Positions 1-4,573 of a stretch of 5,805 nucleotides of DNA are shown here, piece by piece. This DNA is from Bacillota bacterium. Its GTDB lineage: Bacteria > Bacillota > Clostridia > Acetivibrionales > DSM-1351. The translations under genes were made by a program, and so were the position numbers. The DNA is taken from NCBI GenBank assembly GCA_023391425.1, contig JAEWAX010000113.1, positions 1 to 5,805 on the forward strand, read 5' to 3'. The notes beneath the pieces are model-generated. The model saw only the letters and a program-made list of their open reading frames with translations, did no database searches and was not told the origin of the DNA. Numbering within the stretch: position 1 is the stretch's first letter; every line of letters starts with the position of its first letter.

Positions 1-155
1 GCTAATGGTGTAAAATAAGGCAATACTGTAAGTGCTTCAGCAAGTCTGCTCTGCATTGGAGAAAAGCTAGTAACATAGAAAATTAATGTTAGTACTAGAT
101 ACACCGCAGCAATCATAGCTGACGTTGTCAGCATTTTTATTTTTTGGTTATTCAT
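1..155 (-). CDS. queT: QueT-family queuosine-precursor (preQ1/preQ0) transporter, 5' end only
   Basis: This is the first 51 codons of a membrane protein that leaves the window on the left. The visible protein has a short basic start (MNNQKIK), a hydrophobic helix at about residues 9-30, and then SPMQSRLAEALTVLPYFTP (residues 32-50). That last segment matches the conserved 'P-x-Q-x-R-x-x-EALTVLP' signature of the QueT family (COG4708), thought to be substrate-binding components of ECF-type uptake systems for precursors of the tRNA base queuosine. The ATG lies 6 bases after a strong GGAGGAG ribosome binding site at 162-168. A preQ1-I-like riboswitch in the leader independently supports the substrate. 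The transporter role is known for the family and inferred here; only about a third of a typical QueT protein is visible. Confidence 0.88.
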   Translation of the reverse strand, partial: MNNQKIKMLTTSAMIAAVYLVLTLIFYVTSFSPMQSRLAEALTVLPYFTPL

Positions 156-161
156 AAATAA

Positions 162-168
162 CTCCTCC
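162..168 (-). promoter_or_regulatory. Ribosome binding site of queT
   Basis: GGAGGAG lies 6 bases before the ATG at 155-153. It fixes the start of the partial queT gene and lies downstream of the attenuator, so it is not part of the predicted terminator hairpin. Confidence 0.85.
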
Positions 169-200
169 AATTTGCCGTCACTCAATAGTCTATAAACAAC

Positions 201-229
201 AAAAATACTGTCCTGCAATAAGCAGACAG
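201..229 (-). terminator. Attenuator: intrinsic terminator in the queT leader
   Basis: On the minus strand, CUGUC-UGC (229-225, 224-222) pairs with GCA-GACAG (216-214, 212-208) around a five-base loop, with one bulged base at 213. The tract UAUUUUU follows directly at 207-201. The hairpin starts five bases after the end of the preQ1-I-like aptamer and well before the ribosome binding site, the usual place for a riboswitch-controlled terminator. Its arms repeat the arms of aptamer helix P1 (GACAG and CUGUC), so a ligand-dependent swap of partners is possible. Confidence 0.72.
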
Positions 230-234
230 CGACG

Positions 235-273
235 CCATAGTTTTGTTTATAGACAGGATGGTCACGAACTGTC
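235..273 (-). promoter_or_regulatory. preQ1-I-type riboswitch aptamer upstream of queT
   Basis: The minus-strand RNA of 39 bases fits the small preQ1-I fold. Helix P1 is GACAG (273-269) with CUGUC (256-252). The 12-base loop begins UUC and ends in a cytosine just before the 3' arm of P1 (C17 of the aptamer), where known preQ1-I aptamers have the cytosine that pairs with preQ1. An A-rich tail UAUAAACAAAACUAUGG follows P1, closely resembling the 'UAUAAAAAACUAAGG' tail of known members. In the tail, C34, A36 and G38 can pair with G11, U10 and C8 of the loop to form the pseudoknot P2, with one G-U pair and a bulged U. The downstream QueT-family gene is a classic target. Binding should favour the terminator at 201-229 and lower expression. 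Uncertain points are the imperfect P2 and a tail slightly longer than usual. Confidence 0.75.
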
Positions 274-289
274 ATATTAATTCAAAGCA

Positions 290-318
290 AGTATATCATT
301 TAATTTTTTAAATTACAA
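290..318 (-). promoter_or_regulatory. Promoter of the queT leader
   Basis: On the minus strand, TTGTAA (318-313) and TATACT (295-290) are separated by 17 bases, a good sigma-A-type match. The predicted start is near 283, giving a leader of about 128 bases that begins ten bases before the riboswitch aptamer. That placement supports both calls. Confidence 0.72.
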
Positions 319-397
319 TTCAAAATTTGCTACAATACTTTACTTGTTTACATTAACATTTAAACTATTTTGTAAAATACTATGCAACTGTTCTCCT

Positions 398-1357
398 CTA
401 AACTAGAAGTAGTATAATTATAGCACTCAGATTTAGGCAGATACAAATTAAATATAGAAAATAAACCGCTTGTTTTTGGTTTAAACCTTTGGAGATTAAT
501 CTGTAATGTATTTGAGATGCATCACCAACATATATATGCTTACCCTCTTTAATTCTTTTTAAAACTACAAAAATGTTATCAAATATTGGTAACCCCAGTG
601 CCAATATAGGAATAAATATTGAAAAAACTGTTGCTTGTTTGAATGCTCCATCTAATGAAATAATGGCTAAAATAAATCCTAAAAATGTAGCCCCTGCATC
701 TCCCATTAGAATTTTTGCTGGATATTTATTATAGCGTAAGTAACCCAAGCATGTCCCTACTAACGTTATTGACATAATAGCAGAAATACTATTACCTTTA
801 GACATTGATACTACAAATAAAGTACTTGCCGATATGCAGGCAATACCACCTGCTAATCCATCTAGTCCATCAGAAAAGTTTATGACTGTCGTCACACCAA
901 AAAGCCATAAAATTGATAACAGAAACTGCACCCAAGAAGGAAATAGTATATAAGAATTATTAAATGGATTTGTAATTCCTGAAAATTTTATATTTGTATA
1001 AAACACAACAATTAAGCATGCCAGAATTTGTATAGCCATTTTGGGTAATGCTTTAAAATCTCCTCCTTTTATTTTGTACCAATCATCAAGCATTCCAATT
1101 GCCCAAATCAAGAAAGAACTAATTAACAAAGCAATAGTTTTTTGACTAAAATCCCTAGTAAAAATAAAATAGCAAACCCAAAACGAAAGAAATATCCCTA
1201 TAGCGGCTAGATATGCCTTATCTTCTCTATGTATTTTTCTATCACTATCTAAATTTGGCTTTTCAGTATAATTTAATTTATAAGCTAATTTTGTTAGTTT
1301 TGGCGTTATTAATAACATAATCACTAATGACATCATAAAAGTGAAAAAATAAATCAT
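398..1357 (-). CDS. MraY/WecA/TagO-family undecaprenyl-phosphate sugar-1-phosphate transferase
   Basis: The 319-residue polytopic membrane protein should transfer a sugar-1-phosphate, probably GlcNAc-1-P from UDP-GlcNAc, to undecaprenyl phosphate. That is the first membrane step of teichoic acid or other wall-polymer synthesis. About ten hydrophobic segments are visible, beginning at residues 3-18 and ending at 298-319. Family motifs appear in order: RKIH (40-43), DDW (91-93), NFSDGLDGLAGG (160-171), MGDAGATFLGF (218-228), PIFDN (257-261) and a loop ending QIHYRL (282-287) in place of the usual HxHHRL. The loop after RKIH reads AYLAAIGIF where relatives have P-R-x-GG. MraY itself is less likely, because the N-terminal and TagO-like spacing fit the WecA/TagO branch better. 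The ATG at 1357 follows AAGGAG by six bases; an in-frame ATG at 1420 adds 21 residues but has no ribosome binding site. No wall-polymer partner genes are nearby. Confidence 0.9.
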   Translation of the reverse strand: MIYFFTFMMSLVIMLLITPKLTKLAYKLNYTEKPNLDSDRKIHREDKAYLAAIGIFLSFWVCYFIFTRDFSQKTIALLISSFLIWAIGMLDDWYKIKGGDFKALPKMAIQILACLIVVFYTNIKFSGITNPFNNSYILFPSWVQFLLSILWLFGVTTVINFSDGLDGLAGGIACISASTLFVVSMSKGNSISAIMSITLVGTCLGYLRYNKYPAKILMGDAGATFLGFILAIISLDGAFKQATVFSIFIPILALGLPIFDNIFVVLKRIKEGKHIYVGDASQIHYRLISKGLNQKQAVYFLYLICICLNLSAIIILLLV

Positions 1358-1363
1358 TATAAG

Positions 1364-1369
1364 CTCCTT
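1364..1369 (-). promoter_or_regulatory. Ribosome binding site that decides the transferase start
   Basis: AAGGAG lies six bases before the ATG at 1357-1355. It favours the 319-residue protein, whose N-terminus aligns with WecA/TagO relatives, over the upstream in-frame ATG at 1420. Confidence 0.8.
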
Positions 1370-1384
1370 GTTAATCTTTAGTAT

Positions 1385-1390
1385 ATTATA
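1385..1390 (-). promoter_or_regulatory. Possible -10 element for the transferase gene
   Basis: A perfect TATAAT on the minus strand would start transcription near 1378, leaving a leader of about 21 bases that contains the ribosome binding site. No good -35 element lies 17 bases upstream. An alternative is TTGCAA (1437-1432) with AT-rich -10-like sequence at about 1409-1416. Confidence 0.4.
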
Positions 1391-1625
1391 CCTTTTAATA
1401 CTAAAACTAAAATATAACATTTAACGCGAAATTGCAATAGATTACAATAAATTATATAATAATTATGCTTATCATACTGGTTTCTTAATGCATAACTGTA
1501 TTACAATATGCAGTTAAAAAATTGTTATAGCCAAACTAATTTGTAACATAAATGTATTTTACTCATATTTACCACTAGTTACCATCATATACTATTATTA
1601 ACTACTGTTTTGAATTTGAACACCA
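1391..1625. other. AT-rich divergent intergenic region without a gene
   Basis: This stretch, between the promoters of the transferase and the FAD protein gene, has no open reading frame with a ribosome binding site and no RNA gene that I recognise. It holds a short dyad, TAACTG (1493-1498) and CAGTTA (1511-1516), with a 12-base spacer and no T-run. It also holds three similar 10-mers beginning ATT at 1431, 1441 and 1451. Both could arise by chance at this base composition. Confidence 0.5.
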
Positions 1626-1654
1626 TTTACTTATTTCAATATATATTGTATAAT
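1626..1654 (+). promoter_or_regulatory. Promoter of the FAD-dependent oxidoreductase gene
   Basis: TTTACT (1626-1631) and TATAAT (1649-1654) are 17 bases apart, giving a predicted start near 1661 and a leader of about 47 bases. The leader contains GGAGG at 1697-1701, six bases before the ATG. Confidence 0.62.
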
Positions 1655-1707
1655 AGCTTGTTTGCGAAGTTATATTTTGGTCGCTATGCGGCTCATGGAG
1701 GTTAATT

Positions 1708-3105
1708 ATGAAAATATTAAATTATGATGTTGCAATAATTGGTTGCGGTATTTCTGGAATATTTGCTGGCTATGAGCTAACAAAACAAAACCCACAACTA
1801 AAGGTTGTAATGATAGAACAAGGAAATGATATTTTTAATCGAAATTGTCCAATTATCGCCAATAAAATTAAAGATTGTGTACGTTGCAAATCATGTGATA
1901 TCATGCGTGGTTTCGGTGGCGCAGGTGCATTTTCAGATGGTAAATTCAATTTTACAACTGAATTTGGTGGCTGGCTAAATGATTATCTTGATGATGATGA
2001 AGTTATGAAATTAATCGATTATGTTGACAGAGTTAATGTTGAATTCGGAGCAACCAAAGAAAGATTTTCCACATATACTGATGCTGCCAAAGCGATTGAA
2101 AAAAAAGCTCTTGAGAATGATATGCATTTGTTGCAGGCCTCTGTAAAACATCTTGGAACTGAGAATAATTTAGAAATATTGAAACGCCTATACAGCCATT
2201 TGCTTGATCATTTGGAAGTGAAGTGTAATTTACAAGTAATAAACATTAATCCTTCTGATGATAACTATTCAGTTGAACTCCAAAGTGGAGAAACTATAAA
2301 TTGCAAATACCTAATTGTTGCTCCTGGTAGATCTGGCGCTGAATGGTTTTCAAAACAATGCAAACAGTTAAAACTTGATTTAATAAACAACCAAGTTGAT
2401 ATTGGTGTCAGAGTTGAGCTTCCTGCCAAGGTATTTGAGCATATCACTGATGTTGTTTATGAATCAAAGCTAGTATATAGAACAAAACAATATGGTGATT
2501 TAGTTCGTACTTTTTGTATGAATCCATATGGGCACGTTGTTTCCGAAAATGTAGATGGAATAGTTACTGTTAATGGACACAGCTACACTGACCCAAGTCT
2601 AAGAAGTGAAAATACTAATTTCGCACTTCTCGTTAGCAATAGATTTACTCAACCTTTTAATGAACCATATCAGTATGGTAAAAGGATTGCATCTCTATCA
2701 AATATGCTTGGTGGTGGCGTACTAGTACAAAGGTTTGGGGACTTAATAAAGGGTACAAGGACAAATCCTCACAGATTGAGCCAGAGTTTCACACACCCTA
2801 CATTAAATGCTACACCAGGTGACTTGAGCCTTGTATTAACCAAGAGGCATTTGGATAATATTATTGAAATGATTTATGCCTTGGATAAAATTGCTCCAGG
2901 TACTGCAAACTATGATACTCTTTTATATGGTGTTGAAGTTAAATTCTATAGTTCAAGACTGGAATTAACTAATGAACTTGAAACAAAGCTACCAAACATG
3001 TTTGCCATTGGTGATGGCGCCGGAATAACAAGGGGTCTTTCCCAAGCAAGTGCAAGTGGTGTTCTGGCTGCAAGGGCTATAGCTAAAAGGGTTAGTAAAG
3101 CTTAA
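1708..3105 (+). CDS. FAD-dependent oxidoreductase, COG2509-like, specific reaction unknown
   Basis: The 465-residue soluble protein has a two-part FAD-binding fold. The N-terminal dinucleotide site reads IIGCGISG (GxGxxG at residues 12-17) with an acidic residue, Glu37, at the end of the second strand to hold the FAD ribose. The C-terminal FAD motif reads MFAIGDGAGITRG (431-443) and is followed by a helix rich in Ala and Ser (LSQASASGVLAARAIAKRV). Between them are a conserved GGAGAFSDGK (70-79) and a cysteine cluster: Cys47, Cys57, Cys60 and Cys63. Overall this matches the uncharacterised FAD-dependent dehydrogenase family COG2509, common in anaerobic Firmicutes. The electron donor and acceptor are unknown. 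There is no signal peptide or membrane segment, so it should be cytoplasmic. It appears to be transcribed alone, from a promoter at 1626-1654 to a terminator at 3133-3180. The start is firm, with GGAGG six bases upstream. Confidence 0.88.
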   Translation: MKILNYDVAIIGCGISGIFAGYELTKQNPQLKVVMIEQGNDIFNRNCPIIANKIKDCVRCKSCDIMRGFGGAGAFSDGKFNFTTEFGGWLNDYLDDDEVMKLIDYVDRVNVEFGATKERFSTYTDAAKAIEKKALENDMHLLQASVKHLGTENNLEILKRLYSHLLDHLEVKCNLQVININPSDDNYSVELQSGETINCKYLIVAPGRSGAEWFSKQCKQLKLDLINNQVDIGVRVELPAKVFEHITDVVYESKLVYRTKQYGDLVRTFCMNPYGHVVSENVDGIVTVNGHSYTDPSLRSENTNFALLVSNRFTQPFNEPYQYGKRIASLSNMLGGGVLVQRFGDLIKGTRTNPHRLSQSFTHPTLNATPGDLSLVLTKRHLDNIIEMIYALDKIAPGTANYDTLLYGVEVKFYSSRLELTNELETKLPNMFAIGDGAGITRGLSQASASGVLAARAIAKRVSKA

Positions 3106-3132
3106 TTTATAACAGTTTTAGTTTAATGTTTT

Positions 3133-3180
3133 ACTAATTAATCAGAGTATTAAGTATACTCTGATTAATTAGTTTTTTTT
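3133..3180 (+). terminator. Strong intrinsic terminator after the FAD protein gene
   Basis: A perfect 18-base-pair stem (3133-3150 with 3156-3173) closes a five-base loop, TAAGT, and runs into eight T residues (3173-3180). It starts 28 bases after the stop codon at 3105. On the minus strand the same hairpin is followed by AAAAC, not T residues, so it would be a poor intrinsic terminator for the converging VOC gene, although the long stem might still stabilise that transcript's 3' end. Confidence 0.93.
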
Positions 3181-3202
3181 GAATTCTTAATATATTGCAT
3201 TT

Positions 3203-3628
3203 TTATCGGTCTGTTTGTTCCGTCATTAATCCCCATCGGAAACCAAATCTATCGATAAATACAACCATGCAAGAACTATATGTCGTGCTCTGCATCTGAT
3301 AAATTGTCTCACTGCCCTCCTGTAAAACTTCATATGCCTGTTTAACTTCTTCCTTTGTATCGAATGTGATAGTCAGTGAAAGAGCCGTACTTTTTACCAA
3401 ACTAACATCCAAATTGTCGCACATCATAACCCTTTGTCCACCAATAAAAAGTTCTGCGTGATATATATAGTTTTCTTGTTCTGGTGTTAATATTTTATCC
3501 CAATCAGACTTATTGGCATCAGAATATCGTAACAAACAGCCAACCTTTGCATCAAATGCCTTTTGATACAATACAATCGCTTCTTCACAACGACCGGCAA
3601 AATTAAAATTTGGTGTAATTATAGCCAT
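3203..3628 (-). CDS. PhnB-like VOC (glyoxalase/bleomycin-resistance fold) family protein
   Basis: The 141-residue cytoplasmic protein is the usual size for PhnB-like members of the vicinal oxygen chelate superfamily, built from two beta-alpha-beta-beta-beta modules. Family features in order are a first strand plus helix, NFNFAGRCEEAIVLYQKAF (residues 7-25); the strand pair YHAELFIGGQRVMMCDN (56-72); a second module beginning SLTITFDTKEEV (84-95); and the closing FIDRFGFRWGLMTEQ (124-138). The substrate is unknown; family names such as '3-demethylubiquinone methyltransferase' come from weak similarity and should not be taken literally. The start at 3628 follows GGGTGG by four bases. An ATG four codons upstream (3640) lies on that binding site and has none of its own. 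The isomerase gene is upstream on the same strand, with a 141-base gap, so the two may be co-transcribed; no convincing separate promoter is visible. Confidence 0.85.
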   Translation of the reverse strand: MAIITPNFNFAGRCEEAIVLYQKAFDAKVGCLLRYSDANKSDWDKILTPEQENYIYHAELFIGGQRVMMCDNLDVSLVKSTALSLTITFDTKEEVKQAYEVLQEGSETIYQMQSTTYSSCMVVFIDRFGFRWGLMTEQTDR

Positions 3629-3769
3629 TTTACCACCCATTTATCTATTCGTAGAATTTCTTTCTATCCATTTGATATGTTTTTAATAACAATTAGCTCG
3701 TCTAATCCAACTATTATGATTTAGTAAATGCAGAAATTGTAGTTAAAGCACAAGTGTATTCGCAGTCGC

Positions 3770-4291
3770 TTAAACCTTTTCTGGCTCTGGATACTCAACA
3801 CCAAAAGTTTCAACTGTAACCTTCTTCATAACTTGCTCTTCTTTTGGCTTATCATTACGGTCTCTTTTTACACTAACAATTCTGTCTGCCTCTTCTATCC
3901 CTTCAATTACTTTTCCAAATGCAGCATATTGTCCATCAAGATGCGGAGACTTTTCAACCATTATAAAAAACTGTGAACCTGCAGAGTTAGGAGCCATAGT
4001 CCTAGCCATAGATAGAACACCTTTATCATGCTTTAAATCATTCTTAAAACCATTGTAAGAAAATTCCCCTTTTATACTGTAATCTGGTCCGCCCATACCT
4101 GATCCATCTGGATCTCCACCTTGTATCATAAATCCAGGTATAACTCTGTGAAAGATAACTCCATCATAGAAACCTTTTTTTATAAGAGAAATGAAGTTAT
4201 TCACAGTATTTGGTGCTATTTCAGGGTATAACTCAGCCTTCATGATATTTCCGTTTTCCATTTCAATTGTTACTATAGGATTTTTATTCAT
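3770..4291 (-). CDS. Cyclophilin-type peptidyl-prolyl cis-trans isomerase (PpiB-like)
   Basis: The 173-residue single-domain protein should speed cis-trans isomerisation of prolyl bonds and so assist protein folding in the cytoplasm; there is no signal peptide or lipobox. Cyclophilin motifs are clear: FYDGVIFHRVIPGFMIQGGD (41-60) with the catalytic Arg49 and the pocket residues Phe54, Met55 and Gln57; SMARTMAPNSAGSQFFI (94-110); and HLDGQYAAFGKV (117-128). The tryptophan that gives human cyclophilin A its cyclosporin sensitivity is His117 here, a common bacterial substitution. The C-terminus is charged (KRDRNDKPKEEQ, 142-153) and ends EYPEPEKV. I chose the ATG at 4291 because GGAAGGA lies nine bases upstream; a TTG at 4309 and an ATG at 4300 are in frame but sit before or too close to that site. 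It diverges from the MFS gene and may be co-transcribed with the VOC gene. Confidence 0.93.
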   Translation of the reverse strand: MNKNPIVTIEMENGNIMKAELYPEIAPNTVNNFISLIKKGFYDGVIFHRVIPGFMIQGGDPDGSGMGGPDYSIKGEFSYNGFKNDLKHDKGVLSMARTMAPNSAGSQFFIMVEKSPHLDGQYAAFGKVIEGIEEADRIVSVKRDRNDKPKEEQVMKKVTVETFGVEYPEPEKV

Positions 4292-4333
4292 ATTAAGCAT
4301 TCCTTCCAATATTTAAAATAAATAACTAGTATT

Positions 4334-4361
4334 ATTTTATAGTTTTAGACTAGGATGTCAA
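4334..4361 (-). promoter_or_regulatory. Promoter of the cyclophilin gene
   Basis: On the minus strand, a perfect TTGACA (4361-4356) is followed after 16 bases by TAAAAT (4339-4334). The predicted start near 4327 gives a leader of about 36 bases containing the ribosome binding site. An imperfect dyad, centred on the CCATTATATGG at 4382-4392, lies about 20 bases upstream of the -35 element. Confidence 0.65.
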
Positions 4362-4463
4362 GTATATTCAGTTTTTATATTCCATTATATGGTATAACAC
4401 GTGAATAACAAAGTCAAATTCTACAAAAACCATTGCCGAAATATGATGGCTCTGGCTAGGAAA

Positions 4464-4480
4464 GTTGATTTAGTTGATTT
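4464..4480 (+). repeat. Two tandem copies of GTTGATTT
   Basis: GTTGATTT occurs at 4464-4471 and again at 4473-4480, nine bases apart start to start and about 50 bases upstream of the MFS -10 element. The pair could be half-sites for a regulator, or chance. Confidence 0.35.
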
Positions 4481-4526
4481 CGCTATTCAAAATATCTCTT
4501 ATAAATATATAAATTTATCTAAATTG

Positions 4527-4535
4527 TGATATAAT
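4527..4535 (+). promoter_or_regulatory. Extended -10 promoter of the MFS gene
   Basis: TGATATAAT is an extended -10 element (TGnTATAAT). The -35 position is occupied by AT-rich sequence with poor consensus match, which extended -10 promoters tolerate. The start would be near 4542, about 32 bases before the ATG at 4574. Confidence 0.6.
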
Positions 4536-4573
4536 TTTTTAATAACTATAAAAACATTACTTCGGGGTAGTTT

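Noticed and set aside
340..387. Possible 15-residue leader peptide on the minus strand starting at a TTG after GAGGAG
   Set aside because: There is no run of regulatory codons or attenuator directly after it, it ends before the queT promoter's transcription start, and short frames like this are expected by chance in AT-rich sequence.
1358..1420. Longer N-terminus for the transferase, starting at 1420
   Set aside because: It has no ribosome binding site, while the ATG at 1357 has AAGGAG at good spacing and matches the N-terminal end of relatives.
2265..2447. 60-codon open frame on the minus strand
   Set aside because: It lies wholly inside the well-supported FAD protein gene on the other strand, has no ribosome binding site or recognisable domain, and is best seen as a shadow frame.
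3629..3640. Upstream ATG for the VOC protein
   Set aside because: The added codons overlap the probable binding site GGGTGG, and nothing like a binding site precedes the upstream ATG.
3641..3769. Possible small RNA or terminator between the VOC and cyclophilin genes
   Set aside because: Only a weak four-base-pair dyad (TTAG/CTAA) is present, with no T-run and no clear promoter.
4292..4309. Upstream TTG or ATG starts for the cyclophilin
   Set aside because: The GGAAGGA binding site lies within this stretch, so it can only serve the ATG at 4291.
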